Part shown: one piece after another, positions 17,202 through 27,721 of the stretch
Position numbering within the stretch: position 1 is the stretch's first letter
Layout of the letters: each line of letters starts with the position of its first letter
NCBI GenBank assembly: GCA_006218025.1
Contig: VBWA01000008.1
Coordinates: forward strand, 62,001 to 126,000
Length of the DNA stretch: 64,000 nucleotides
Source: Rhodocyclaceae bacterium
GTDB lineage: Bacteria; Pseudomonadota; Gammaproteobacteria; Burkholderiales; Rhodocyclaceae
Reading direction: 5' to 3'
Notes under the pieces: generated by a model
Databases searched by the model: none
What the model was told of the DNA's origin: nothing
The model's input: the letters and a program-made list of their open reading frames with translations, nothing else
Program-made: the position numbers and the translations under genes

Positions 17202-18598
17202 GCCGCGTCGAGCGATTCGTGGGCGACGGGCTCCGGCACCTTGCCGTTGTCCCGTTCCAGCCGTGGCAGGGCGAGGAAGCCGGCTCGCGTTTCACTCGCG
17301 CGTGCCGCAAGTTCGTCGATTGCCGCGGCGGTGGCCGCCAGGTTGATCCCGGCGCGTGCCGTCAGCCCTTCGTTGAGCCACAGGCTCTGCTGCGCGTAGG
17401 CGGCCAGGTTCTCCCGCTGGCGGGCAATTTCCCTGGCATAGCCGGCGATACGCTCGAGCAGCGAATCGACCTGCCGCACGCGGGCGCTAATGTGCGAATC
17501 GCCGTAGCGCCGGCGCCGACTATAGGTCATGCGCGGCGCCGCCGCGCCGCCCTTGGCGTCGCCGATCTCTCCCGCCAGTTCCGTGGCGGAGAATTTCAGG
17601 CGCCCCGATTCGTCGTAGTCGAGGTCGTTGGCCTTCAGTTCCGCATCGAGCTGGGCAACGAAGGCATCGACCACCCGCGTCAGGCGCGCCGGCGAGAATG
17701 CCTCGCGCACCCCGAGCCGGGCCGCCAGCCAGTCGGCCACGGCGGCCTGCCGCGGCGCATCGGGCGCGGTCAGCCAGGGCAGCAGCAACAGGTCCCACAG
17801 CGCCACGGCCGGGCGGCCTTCGCTCGCCGCGGCTATACGCAACAGCCAGACGATCTTGACCCAGCGCCGGTCCGAAACATGGATAGTCACAGCGGCGAAG
17901 TGCTGGCGCAGTTCGGCCAGCACCGCGACGAAGTCCGCCGGCACCTCGACCGCAGCGGCGTCTGCCGCCAAGCGGGCGAGATCGTCGCCGTTGAGCGTCA
18001 GCTCGGGCCCGGGCGGTGTCCAGTCGCGGGCGCGACCGGCTTCGAGCAGTGCGCCAAAGCCCTCGCTGCTGACCGCCGCCACCGGCAGGCGCACCAGGAA
18101 GCGGTCGAAAAATGCCTCGGCGATTTCGTCTTCGGGCACCACGTTGGTGGCGCCGACGGCACTGATCAGCGGGCAGCGCTGGCGGCCGGCGCCGTTGTCG
18201 AATTCGCGTTCGTTGAGCAGGGTGAGCAGGGCGTTGAGGATCGCGCTGTTGGCCTTGAACACCTCGTCGATGAAAGCAATCGATGCATCCGGCAGGAAGC
18301 CGTCGGTATGCCGTTCGTAGCGATCCTCTTCCAGGGCCTTGATCGACAGCGGGCCGAAGAGTTCTTCGGGCACCGAGAAGCGCGTCAGCAGCCGCTCGAA
18401 GTAGCGCGCATCGCGAAACACCGTGTGCAGGCGCCGCGCCAGCTCGCTCTTGGCGGTGCCCGGCGGGCCGATGAACAGCGTGTGCTCGCCGGCCAGCGCC
18501 GCCAGCAAGCACAGCCGAACGCTCTGCCGGCGCTCGACCAGCCCCAGTTCCAGTGCGTCGATGATGGCCCTCAGGCGGGCCGCGCGATTGATCTGCAT
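17198..18598 (-). CDS. ravA: MoxR-family AAA+ ATPase, RavA-like
   Basis: A 466-residue AAA+ ATPase: Walker A GPPGTAKSELARR near residue 42, Walker B IAFIDEVFKANSAILNALLTLLNEREF, sensor 1 ISAVGATNVVPEDEIAEAFFDRFLVR, and a C-terminal helical part. The start MQINRAARLRAIID at 18598 fits the family; the frame is open another 54 codons upstream but without family similarity. One copy of the dispersed repeat (17499-17521) lies inside, encoding YSRRRRYGDSHISAR. It is the first gene of the ravA-viaA-DUF364 operon. Confidence 0.87.
   Translation of the reverse strand: MQINRAARLRAIIDALELGLVERRQSVRLCLLAALAGEHTLFIGPPGTAKSELARRLHTVFRDARYFERLLTRFSVPEELFGPLSIKALEEDRYERHTDGFLPDASIAFIDEVFKANSAILNALLTLLNEREFDNGAGRQRCPLISAVGATNVVPEDEIAEAFFDRFLVRLPVAAVSSEGFGALLEAGRARDWTPPGPELTLNGDDLARLAADAAAVEVPADFVAVLAELRQHFAAVTIHVSDRRWVKIVWLLRIAAASEGRPAVALWDLLLLPWLTAPDAPRQAAVADWLAARLGVREAFSPARLTRVVDAFVAQLDAELKANDLDYDESGRLKFSATELAGEIGDAKGGAAAPRMTYSRRRRYGDSHISARVRQVDSLLERIAGYAREIARQRENLAAYAQQSLWLNEGLTARAGINLAATAAAIDELAARASETRAGFLALPRLERDNGKVPEPVAHESLDAA
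17499..17521 (-). repeat. dispersed 23-bp repeat, copy 5 (inside ravA-like gene)
   Basis: On the minus strand: AGTCGGCGCCGGCG followed by CTACGGCGA, a perfect consensus copy, followed by TTCGCAC. It is read in a different frame from the uup copies (SRRRRYGD), so the repeat is not conserved at protein level. Confidence 0.8.
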
Positions 18599-18825
18599 GG
18601 TGAGATTGTAGTTCTCTGGCGGAAAATGATTGAGCAGAAATCGGGCCTGCCGGCACCGGGCGCGCGCTACGTTAAAATCGGAGGCAGAAGCATCGGCCCC
18701 CGGCATGTTCCATGCCTCATTCCAGCCGCTCCTTCCGTTCGGCCCTGGCGGCTGGTCCATCCTGGCACCCTGCCGGACCTTGGCGAAGCAGCGGCGACCC
18801 CTTCAATACATCCTCGGTATCGACC

Positions 18826-19218
18826 ATGAAATTTGTCTTCAGAATGTTCTTCAAGGCCCTGCGGGTCATCATCGGCCCCGTGATGCTGCTTTGGGAACTT
18901 GTGACCCGGCCGAAAGGCCTCGCGCGCGCGACTGCGGCGCAGGAGAAGGTGGATCAGCAGTGTCGGGACATGGTCCTCTATCAATACAGGACCTGTCCGT
19001 TCTGCATCAAGGTACGCCAGGAAATGCGCCGTTTGTCGCTGAACATCGAAGGCCTCGACGCGCAGCAAGACGGCAGGAATCGCGATGATCTGGTGCGCGG
19101 CGGCGGTCAGGCCAAGGTGCCCTGTCTGAAAATTACTGATCAGGCGGGCAACAGCCAGTGGATGTATGAATCCGGCGCGATCATCGAGTATCTGCGCGGG
19201 CGTTTTGCCAATGCCTGA
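18826..19218 (+). CDS. membrane-anchored glutaredoxin-like protein
   Basis: A 130-residue protein with an N-terminal hydrophobic segment (FVFRMFFKALRVIIGPVMLLWELV) and a glutaredoxin-fold domain with the redox motif YRTCPFCIKVRQEM, then VPCLKITDQAGNSQWMYESGAIIEYLRGRF, which is the GST/glutaredoxin substrate-binding region. It probably works as a thiol-disulfide oxidoreductase on the cytoplasmic side of the membrane. The ATG at 18826 begins the hydrophobic segment; the frame is open further upstream, but that part is an implausible Ser/Pro-rich extension. The 227 bp between it and ravA (divergent) hold no gene. Confidence 0.8.
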   Translation: MKFVFRMFFKALRVIIGPVMLLWELVTRPKGLARATAAQEKVDQQCRDMVLYQYRTCPFCIKVRQEMRRLSLNIEGLDAQQDGRNRDDLVRGGGQAKVPCLKITDQAGNSQWMYESGAIIEYLRGRFANA

Positions 19219-19312
19219 CCGTGACCACGGTGGGCCGTCATTGCCGGCATCGCCAGGGGCAATCATGGGAGCAATTGATTCTTGCCGAAACCGGCCTCAC
19301 CCGGAGATCAAT

Positions 19313-19789
19313 ATGGGACAGCAATGGATTTCACGTCTCCTGGCCGGCAGCCTGCTGCTGGCCACCAGCTTGTCCGCCAATGCTGACCCTGTCGGCTGCG
19401 TCACGACCGCCTGGAAACTGATCGGCGCCAACCACAAGGTTTGCGTCGAGGCTTTCAGCGACCCCAAGGTGCCAGGCGTCACCTGTCATGTCAGTCAGGC
19501 CAGGACGGGGGGTGTATCCGGCTCCCTCGGCCTTGCCCAGGACCCATCGCAGTTCTCGCTGGCCTGCCGCCAGACCGGTCCGATCATCCTGCCGGCCAGG
19601 TTGCCCAAAGACGAGACCGTCTTCGCCGAGGACACGTCGATCCTGTTCAAGGAAACCCGGATCGTGCGCCTGTGGGACGAGCCGAACCGAACCCTCGTCT
19701 ATCTGGCCATCAGTCGCAAGCTGATCGAGGGAGCGCCGGCGAACAGCATCTCGACGGTGCCCGTGATGTCGTGGGGAGGGAAGCCGTAG
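19313..19789 (+). CDS. creA: CreA family protein
   Basis: A 158-residue exported protein of the CreA family (DUF830-like catabolite regulation protein A). The signal peptide is MGQQWISRLLAGSLLLATSLSANA. The conserved core reads KVCVEAFSDPKVPGVTCHVSQARTGGVSGSLGLAQDPSQFSLACRQTGPI and TSILFKETRIVRLWDEPNRTLVYLAISRKL. The family is widespread, and its molecular function is still unknown despite the name. Start ATG at 19313 agrees with the signal peptide. Confidence 0.9.
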   Translation: MGQQWISRLLAGSLLLATSLSANADPVGCVTTAWKLIGANHKVCVEAFSDPKVPGVTCHVSQARTGGVSGSLGLAQDPSQFSLACRQTGPIILPARLPKDETVFAEDTSILFKETRIVRLWDEPNRTLVYLAISRKLIEGAPANSISTVPVMSWGGKP

Positions 19790-19960
19790 CCATGGTTTGG
19801 AACAGTGTCCCAGGGCAAAAGCAAGGTTTTCATCACGACGAGAAGTAAGCAATGCAATGCCCCGCCGATGGTGGAGGAAATGCGGGAATGGGACCCGGCC
19901 TGACACATCGGCATGCCGGGCAATGCGCGCCTGCCTTGGCTAAAACTTTCTGGAGTCGAC

Positions 19961-20734
19961 GTGTTTAAGTTCATTGGTTTCATCGCCGGTTATTACTTTT
20001 TCGGATTCTTCGGGGCGCTCTTCGGTCTGTTTGTCGGGTCCTTGATCGATCGCCTGAGAGCCTATGGTGCTGGCGCCATAAACCCGCTGCAGAATGCGCT
20101 GCGTCAAACCGTTTTCATCGAGACGATGTTCCTCTCGATGGGCAAGCTGGCCAAGGCCGATGGGCGGGTCTCGCAAGATGAGATCGCTCATGTCGAGGCG
20201 TTGATGCAGAAGCTGGGCATGACCGCAGAGCATCGGATTCAGGCGATTGCATTGTTCAAGCGTGGCGCCGACCCGGCGTTCGAGATCGAGTCGACCTGCG
20301 CCCGATTCATGTCGGTTTGCGGCCACACGAAGCATCTGAAGCAGGTGTTGCTGGTCTATCTGATCGTGATGGCGCTGGCGGACGGACATATTCATCCGGC
20401 AGAAGAAGCGGTGCTCGCCGACATCGCCGTTCGTCTTGGCTATGACCAGGCCACGTTCAAGCATTTGATGGACATGGTGCTGAATCAGTCCCATTTCGCC
20501 GGAGGACAGCCCAGCACAGCCGCAGCACTGGATGATGCCTATAAGGCATTGGGCGTCACGAAAGACAATACAGACCAGGAAATCAAGCGCGCCTACCGCA
20601 AGCTGATGAGCCAGTACCACCCCGACAAGTTGATCGGACAAGGCCTGCCGGAAGACATGATCGCAATGGCGACCGAACAGACCAAAGAGATCCAGCTTGC
20701 GCACGACTTGATCACGCAAAGCCGGAATATTTGA
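19961..20734 (+). CDS. djlA: DnaJ-like membrane chaperone DjlA
   Basis: DjlA is an inner-membrane J-protein that activates DnaK. The 257-residue sequence shows an N-terminal glycine-rich membrane anchor (FKFIGFIAGYYFFGFFGALFGLFVG), a TerB-like helical domain (FIETMFLSMGKLAKADGRVSQDEIAHVEALMQKLGM, LVYLIVMALADGHIHPAEEAVL) and a C-terminal J domain with HPD in RKLMSQYHPDKL. I choose the GTG at 19961 because CTGGAG precedes it at 7 bp and the anchor starts there; the frame is open to 19913. Confidence 0.9.
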   Translation: MFKFIGFIAGYYFFGFFGALFGLFVGSLIDRLRAYGAGAINPLQNALRQTVFIETMFLSMGKLAKADGRVSQDEIAHVEALMQKLGMTAEHRIQAIALFKRGADPAFEIESTCARFMSVCGHTKHLKQVLLVYLIVMALADGHIHPAEEAVLADIAVRLGYDQATFKHLMDMVLNQSHFAGGQPSTAAALDDAYKALGVTKDNTDQEIKRAYRKLMSQYHPDKLIGQGLPEDMIAMATEQTKEIQLAHDLITQSRNI

Positions 20735-21044
20735 GCGGCTTGCGCAGAAGCGCTGTCATGGCCTGAAGCGGCGAAGATGGATCATCGGCCGGCCGGCAAC
20801 GCCTGCATGCGGGGAAACCTTGCTTCCGACAACGGTACCGGCCAGGCGATCACCGGGCGATCATGCGCGGCAGCCACCCGCGTGGAAGCGCTGTTCGACG
20901 AGGCTTGGTGGCTCAAGCGTAGCTTCTAACGGCAGAAATGGCAGATTCATTCAGAGTCGCCGTCAGAGATGGAACTTGCGGATTGCCAGCTTGGACAGCC
21001 AGTTCGGTGATGATTTTCGGCACCATCACCCGGCTGTCGAGCCC
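20735..21044. other. 310-bp stretch without a supportable gene
   Basis: No RNA gene, repeat copy or strong promoter is visible. One + strand frame ends in AWWLKRSF and stop near 20928, which could be the tail of a lost gene, but it is too short to assign. Confidence 0.4.
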
Positions 21045-21428
21045 CTACTGCCCCGGCGGTACCGGCGAAACCTTTGTCCAGCCCGTCGGGCAGGTCGTCA
21101 CGTAGGGATAGTAGCCGTTGGCTTGGGCGCAGTAGTACCACCAGTTTTGCTCAGGCACGGGCGCCGGCTGGGGAGCCGCCTGAGTCGCGAGGGTGGGTTG
21201 CTGCGGGTCGGCCTGCGCGGGATAAACCGGTGCCGGGGCATTCGGGGGAGGGGGCGCTTTGGCTGCCAGATAGAGCACCGTGCCGATCAAGGCTAGCGCG
21301 AGGGCATTCCAGCCATTCACATGAACGCGAGCTCCGCCGCGATAGGCATTGCGGTCGGCCAATGCGGGTGAGATGGCCACTGAACTGATGAGGGTGGCGA
21401 TGAGTACGGACTTGAGCAAGCTGGGCAT
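21045..21428 (-). CDS. exported proline-rich small protein
   Basis: 127 residues: signal peptide (MPSLLKSVLIATLISSVAISPALA), a short membrane-like stretch (NALALALIGTVLYLAA), a Pro/Ala/Gln-rich linker, and a C-terminal motif WWYYCAQANGYYPYVTTCPTGWTKVSP. This C-terminal aromatic-cysteine motif recurs in small envelope proteins of many proteobacteria; I know of no assigned function. A good AAGGAG lies upstream of the ATG. Confidence 0.7.
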   Translation of the reverse strand: MPSLLKSVLIATLISSVAISPALADRNAYRGGARVHVNGWNALALALIGTVLYLAAKAPPPPNAPAPVYPAQADPQQPTLATQAAPQPAPVPEQNWWYYCAQANGYYPYVTTCPTGWTKVSPVPPGQ

Positions 21429-21672
21429 GCTGTTCTCCTTCGGAAATCACGGGTCCCTTGTTGGGCAACGATGATCACGTACCGAGGCAGACTGTAAATC
21501 CATCTTACTTGGGATCGGTTCCGATGAGAGGGACCGGGCCAATTCGGGCTGTTGGAGCGTGGCATTTCCCCCAGCGGATCGGCGACAATGCCCTCCGTCC
21601 AACTTTTCGAACGCGGGAACACACCATGCATCACCTCTGCCAGCCCGACAGGAAAGCCTTCCCGCAGCGCCG

Positions 21673-22899
21673 ATGAGCTTCTTCTCCGCTGTGTTTACGC
21701 GGGCGCTCGCCTCCCGCAATTACCGGCTTTACTTCGCCGGCCAACTGATCTCGCTCGCCGGCACGTGGATGCAGCAGATCGCCATGATCTGGCTCGCCTG
21801 GCGCCTGTCCAATTCGGCGGCGGTGCTCGGCATGGTCGGTTTCGCCAGCCAGATTCCAATCCTGCTGCTCGGTCCCTTCGCCGGCGTGCTGACCGATCGT
21901 TTCGACCGGCGTCGGATCCTGCTCACGACCCAGATGCTCGCCATGTTGCAGGCCGTGGTCCTGGCCGCACTGACCTGGCAGGGCCTGGCTTCGACCGGGT
22001 GGCTGATCGGTCTGGCCTTTGTCCTCGGCACCATCAATGCGCTCGATCTGCCGGCGCGGCAGGCGTTTTCAGCGCAACTCGTGGACAAGCGCGAGGACTT
22101 GCCGAACGCCATCGCGCTCAATTCGATGCTGATGAATTCGGCCCGTTTCGTCGGTCCGGCGCTGGCCGGCTTCGCCGTCGCCACCATCGGCGAGGCCTGG
22201 TGCTTCGCGATCAATGCGGCGTCGTATTTCGCGGTGCTCCTCGCACTGCTGGCGATCAACGCCAAGCCGCATCGGGCAGATCGCACGCCCGCGTGGCGCG
22301 CCTTTCGCGAAGGCGTCGGCTACGTCATGAGCCATCGCGAGATTCGACCGCGCCTGCTGATGGTTGCGGCGGTCAGCTTTCTGGTGACTCCGTATGCGGT
22401 GCTGATGCCGCTCTTCGCCAGCGAAATCTTCCGCGGCGATGCGCGCACCTATGGCCTGCTGATCGCCAGTGCAGGGGTGGGCTCGCTGCTTGCCGGCCTT
22501 TACCTGGCGAGCCGCCAGGACACGGAACGGCTGCCGCGCCGCGTGGCGGGCGCCGTACTGCTCGCCGGCGCGGCCTTGTCCGTGTTCGCCGTCAATCACT
22601 GGCTGGCGTTCGCCTTCCCCATCGTCATGGTGCTGGGCTTCGCCGTCATTACCATCATCGCGGGCAGCAACACTCTGATCCAGATGATGGTCGAAGACGC
22701 CTACCGGGGGCGGGTGATGGCCATCTTTTCCATGGCTTTCCTCGGCATCGCGCCGTTGGGGAGCTTTACTGTCGGCCATCTTGCGCATCTGGTCGGCGTC
22801 CAGCCCGTGCTGTTCGTCTGCGGCATCGGCACTCTTGCGGTCGGCCTGGCGGCACGCCGACATCTGGCGGGCCTGCCGTCTTCCGTCCGTGAGATTTGA
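21673..22899 (+). CDS. MFS exporter (EntS/MFS_3-like)
   Basis: A 408-residue major facilitator with 12 predicted membrane helices. MFS signature loops: DRFDRRRILLTTQMLAMLQ after helix 2, and the LPARQAFSAQLVDKREDLPNAIALNSMLMNSARFVGPALAGF region typical of the EntS-like (TIGR00900/MFS_3) exporter group. The substrate is unknown. ATG at 21673 begins MSFFSAVFTRALASRNYRLYF, as expected for the family. It is a paralogue of the MFS gene at 61876; both share the LPNA-ALN-M motif. Confidence 0.88.
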   Translation: MSFFSAVFTRALASRNYRLYFAGQLISLAGTWMQQIAMIWLAWRLSNSAAVLGMVGFASQIPILLLGPFAGVLTDRFDRRRILLTTQMLAMLQAVVLAALTWQGLASTGWLIGLAFVLGTINALDLPARQAFSAQLVDKREDLPNAIALNSMLMNSARFVGPALAGFAVATIGEAWCFAINAASYFAVLLALLAINAKPHRADRTPAWRAFREGVGYVMSHREIRPRLLMVAAVSFLVTPYAVLMPLFASEIFRGDARTYGLLIASAGVGSLLAGLYLASRQDTERLPRRVAGAVLLAGAALSVFAVNHWLAFAFPIVMVLGFAVITIIAGSNTLIQMMVEDAYRGRVMAIFSMAFLGIAPLGSFTVGHLAHLVGVQPVLFVCGIGTLAVGLAARRHLAGLPSSVREI

Positions 22900-22960
22900 C
22901 ATGGATTTTGGCAAGGAATTCGGCGATGCTGGCGGCTGTTCATCATCCTCAGAGAAAAAT

Positions 22961-23557
22961 ATGAAAATCCATTTTGCATTGATAGTCGCAAGCACTTTCC
23001 TGGCCGGTTCCGCTTTTGCTTCCGACACGGCGTCGAAAGCGAGCTATGACGCCGCGAAAAAAGCCGCTTCCAGCCGGTATGCCGAGGACAGGAAGCTCTG
23101 CGCCGACGAATCCACCTCCAGCATCCGCATGCAGTGCCTGCGCGATGCCAAGACCGAATACGAAACTGCGCTGGCCAAGGCCAGGAAGGAACAGGCGAGC
23201 GCCTCGACCAGCAGCGACAAGGCCTGCACGGGCTGCGGCAAAGTGCTGTCGGTGAAGGTGGTGGAGAAGGAAGGTGAGAGCAGCCCCGTTGGCATGGTTG
23301 CCGGCGGAGTCGCGGGCGCCTTGCTCGGAAACCAGATAGGGTCGGGCACCGGCCGGAGTGTCGCTACCGTTGCAGGCGCAGCCGGCGGCGCTTATGCCGG
23401 GCACAAGATCGAACAGAAAATAAAGTCCGTCAAGAAGTGGCAGGTTGCGGTGCGTTTCGACAACGGAGAGGAGAAAACCTTCAGCTTCGACAAGGACCCG
23501 GGCTTTACCGCCGGTACTGCAGTGAAGGCCAGCAACGGCAGCATCACCCGCCGCTGA
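22961..23557 (+). CDS. glycine-zipper 2TM domain envelope protein
   Basis: 198 residues: signal peptide (MKIHFALIVASTFLAGSAFA), a charged helical stretch with two cysteines (CADESTSSIRMQC), a CTGCG motif, and a glycine-zipper domain (GMVAGGVAGALLGNQIGSGTGRSVATVAGAAGGAYAGHKIE) followed by a short beta domain (KKWQVAVRFDNGEEKTFSF). Such proteins resemble the 17-kDa antigen/SlyB group and sit in the outer membrane or periplasm. There is no lipobox cysteine at the cleavage site. Function unknown. Confidence 0.8.
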   Translation: MKIHFALIVASTFLAGSAFASDTASKASYDAAKKAASSRYAEDRKLCADESTSSIRMQCLRDAKTEYETALAKARKEQASASTSSDKACTGCGKVLSVKVVEKEGESSPVGMVAGGVAGALLGNQIGSGTGRSVATVAGAAGGAYAGHKIEQKIKSVKKWQVAVRFDNGEEKTFSFDKDPGFTAGTAVKASNGSITRR

Positions 23558-23572
23558 TGCCGGAGAGGTAAG

Positions 23573-23603
23573 GCCGGGGACTCGGGCTGCTTCCGTCCCC
23601 GGC
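23573..23603 (+). terminator. hairpin after the glycine-zipper gene
   Basis: GCCGGGGAC and GTCCCCGGC form a perfect 9-bp stem with a 13-nt loop, 16 bp after the stop codon. No T run follows. The same 9-mer pair, in the opposite order, forms the hairpin at 11099. Confidence 0.5.
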
Positions 23604-23620
23604 AGGGCAGCCGGCTGATC

Positions 23621-23863
23621 CTATCCCGCGGTCAGCAGTCGCTCGGCATTCAGCCGGGCCTTGATGCGCGCCTGATTTTCTGATTTGTTGATCGTGGTGA
23701 CGGTCTTGCCGAAGGCATCGCGCTGGCTGCTGCTCTTCTTGGTGGCCTCGATGGACTTGATGCAGCGCCACCGCTTGCCGCCCTTGGTTTCGATCTGGCG
23801 CATTTCACCCTTGGGGTGATGGCGGGTGCAGTGATAGCAGTAAATGGTCTCGGTAGAGGACAT
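23621..23863 (-). CDS. small CxxC zinc-binding-like protein
   Basis: 80 residues, unrecognised. It starts MSSTETIYCYHCTRHHPKGEMRQIETKGGKRWRCIKSIEAT, where CYHC, two histidines and a later cysteine could form one zinc site. The rest is basic and helical (KSENQARIKARLNAERLLTAG). Candidate roles include nucleic-acid or protein binding, but none can be chosen. It has its own start 60 bp upstream of the PhnA-like gene in the same orientation... on the minus strand it lies downstream of that gene. Confidence 0.6.
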   Translation of the reverse strand: MSSTETIYCYHCTRHHPKGEMRQIETKGGKRWRCIKSIEATKKSSSQRDAFGKTVTTINKSENQARIKARLNAERLLTAG

Positions 23864-23926
23864 AACGGTGCTCGAAAAATGAAGGTTTGAAAAAGTGGCA
23901 AAGCCCGGAAATCTGCTTTCAGGCGT

Positions 23927-24265
23927 CTAGATCTTCTTGACGAACTCCGATTTCAGCGACATCGCCCCGATGCCGTCTATCTTGCAGTCGATGTCGTGAT
24001 CGCCTTCAACCAGGCGGATGTTCTTCACCTTGGTGCCGACCTTGACCACCGACGACGAGCCCTTGATCTTCAGGTCCTTGATCACGGTCACGGTGTCGCC
24101 GTCCTGCAGCACGTTTCCGTTGGAATCCTTCACGACGCGCTTCTCATCGGTGCTTTCCGCGGCCTGCCTGGACCATTCTTTCCCGCATTCCGGGCAGACG
24201 TACATCTCGCCGTCTTCGTAGGTGAATTCCGAATTGCACTGCGGACACTTGGGCAAAGCGCTCAT
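23927..24265 (-). CDS. yjdM: PhnA/YjdM family zinc-ribbon protein
   Basis: 112 residues: N-terminal zinc ribbon ([28 protein letters not shown]) and the conserved PhnA C-terminal domain ([69 protein letters not shown]). Although once named after phosphonate use, it is not a phosphonate hydrolase and its function is unclear. No phn genes are near. The ATG at 24265 starts [10 protein letters not shown]; the frame upstream is open but not conserved. Confidence 0.9.
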   Translation of the reverse strand: MSALPKCPQCNSEFTYEDGEMYVCPECGKEWSRQAAESTDEKRVVKDSNGNVLQDGDTVTVIKDLKIKGSSSVVKVGTKVKNIRLVEGDHDIDCKIDGIGAMSLKSEFVKKI

Positions 24266-24325
24266 GCTCGGTTTCCTTTTTTGCGGCCTTTTGCCGGCAT
24301 GGCTAGCCGTCGGGTCGCAAATGGG

Positions 24326-24361
24326 CAAGGCCCCGAAAGGTCTACAGCCTCCGGGGCCTTG
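24326..24361 (-). terminator. terminator-like hairpin after the tRNA-Asn remnant
   Basis: CAAGGCCCCG and CGGGGCCTTG form a perfect 10-bp stem with a 16-nt loop, starting 8 bp beyond the CCA end of the tRNA remnant on the minus strand. It is likely the original tRNA-Asn terminator. Confidence 0.55.
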
Positions 24362-24368
24362 CTGGGTC

Positions 24369-24427
24369 TGGCTCCTCGACCTGGGCTCGAACCAGGGACC
24401 TACGGATTAACAGTCCGGCGCTCTACC
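24369..24427 (-). pseudogene. 5'-truncated tRNA-Asn (GUU)
   Basis: The minus strand reads a normal tRNA-Asn from the D loop (GGTAGAGC) through the anticodon arm GGACTGTTAATCC, variable loop, T arm CCTGG-TTCGAGC-CCAGG and 3' acceptor strand TCGAGGA-G-CCA. The first roughly 17 nt (acceptor 5' strand and 5' half of the D stem) are missing; instead the sequence is ACTATTGCGAG, which cannot pair with TCGAGGA. Only 59 nt remain. It starts 16 bp after the aminotransferase stop. It may be a deletion remnant, an attachment-site duplicate, or an assembly error. Confidence 0.8.
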
Positions 24428-24442
24428 CTCGCAATAGTCTTG

Positions 24443-25576
24443 TTACTTTTTCAGGACCGTAGCGATGGCCTTGGCGACGTAGTCGATGTTGCGCGTGTTG
24501 AGCGCGGCGACGCAGATGCGGCCGGTGCTGACGGCGTAGATGCCGAATTCGGCGCGCAGCCGTTCCACTTGCTCGGCGGTGAGGCCGGTGTAGCTGAACA
24601 TGCCGCGCTGGACCTTGATGAAGTCGAAGCCCGTGGCGCCGGCGGCAGTGAGCTTGTCGACCAGGCTGTTGCGCATGGCGCGGATGCGCTCGCGCATGCC
24701 GGCCAGTTCGTCTTCCCATTGCTGGCGCAGTTCGGGGCTGGCGAGTACGGCGGCCACCACGGCGCCGCCATGGGTGGGCGGGTTGGAATAGTTGGTGCGG
24801 ATCACGCGCTTGACCTGCGAAAGCACGCGCGCCGATTCGTCCTTGCCGGCGGTGACGATGGTCAGCGCGCCGACGCGCTCGCCATAGAGCGAGAAGGACT
24901 TGCTGAAACTGCTGGAAACCACGAACTGCAGGCCGGAGGCGGCGAACAGGTCGAGCGCGACGGCGTCGGGCTGGATGCCGTCGGCGAAGCCCTGGTAGGC
25001 CATGTCGATGAAGGCGACGAGATCGCGCTCCTTGATCGCGGCGACCACTTCGGCCCACTGGGCGGCACTGAGGTCGGCGCCGGTGGGGTTGTGGCAGCAG
25101 GCGTGCAGCACGACGATGGACTTGGCGTAGTTCTCGACCGTGAAGCCGGCACCCTCGAACAGGGCGCGGTGGTTTTCCCAGCTCGGGTCGCTGATATAGA
25201 CGCTGGAACCGGGCAGCAGGCGCTTCAGGTAATCGGCGCCGACCTTGAGTGCGCCGGTACCGCCGAGGCATTCGCAGGTGATGGCACGGCCGGCGGCGAG
25301 CAGTTCGGAATCCTTGCCGAAGAGCAGGTTCTGCACCGCGTTGTTGTAGGCGGGAATGCCCTCGATGGGCTGGTAGCCGCGGGCCGGCTGGGTTTCCAGG
25401 CGGGCCTTCTCGGCGGTCTTGACGGCGGCCAGCAGCGGAATCTTGCCGTCGTCGCCGAAATAGACGCCGACGCCGAGGTTCACCTTGTTCGGGTTCGGGT
25501 CGGCATTGAAGGCTTCGTTGAGGCCCAGGATGGGGTCGCGGGGCGCCATTTCGACGGCGGCGAAGAGAGAGGACAT
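24443..25576 (-). CDS. aromatic/aspartate aminotransferase with an internal deletion
   Basis: A class I PLP-dependent aminotransferase (AspC/TyrB type) that exchanges amino groups between aspartate or aromatic amino acids and 2-oxoglutarate. Key parts are intact: GGTGALKVGADYL, DPSWENHRALF, HACCHNPTGADLS, DMAYQGFADG, the PLP lysine in SSSFSKSFSLYGERVGA, and YSNPPTHGG. Length is 377 against about 397-400 for relatives. The gap lies at GFTVENY|AKSIVVLHACC, where about 23 residues that usually follow the ENY/TYP segment (YYDA... helix) are absent without a frameshift (junction near 25126). Folding and activity are uncertain. Confidence 0.8.
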   Translation of the reverse strand: MSSLFAAVEMAPRDPILGLNEAFNADPNPNKVNLGVGVYFGDDGKIPLLAAVKTAEKARLETQPARGYQPIEGIPAYNNAVQNLLFGKDSELLAAGRAITCECLGGTGALKVGADYLKRLLPGSSVYISDPSWENHRALFEGAGFTVENYAKSIVVLHACCHNPTGADLSAAQWAEVVAAIKERDLVAFIDMAYQGFADGIQPDAVALDLFAASGLQFVVSSSFSKSFSLYGERVGALTIVTAGKDESARVLSQVKRVIRTNYSNPPTHGGAVVAAVLASPELRQQWEDELAGMRERIRAMRNSLVDKLTAAGATGFDFIKVQRGMFSYTGLTAEQVERLRAEFGIYAVSTGRICVAALNTRNIDYVAKAIATVLKK

Positions 25577-25603
25577 GAATGCTCCGGGTGCGGGAAGGTT
25601 GAA

Positions 25604-25626
25604 AGTCGGCGCTGGCGCTACGGCGA
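25604..25626 (+). repeat. dispersed 23-bp repeat, copy 6 (intergenic)
   Basis: AGTCGGCGCTGGCG followed by CTACGGCGA, a perfect consensus copy with TTGA before it and TTTAATG after it, between the divergent aminotransferase and uvrB genes. Confidence 0.85.
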
Positions 25627-25724
25627 TTTAATGTTGCAGTGCAAACTGCGCAATAATACCGCATCGGCAGTCCGGCTTCGATCAGGATTTTGCTGGCTTT
25701 CCATAAGTAAAACAGGGTGTTCGC

Positions 25725-27720
<1,996 letters not shown>

Positions 27721-27721
<1 letters not shown>

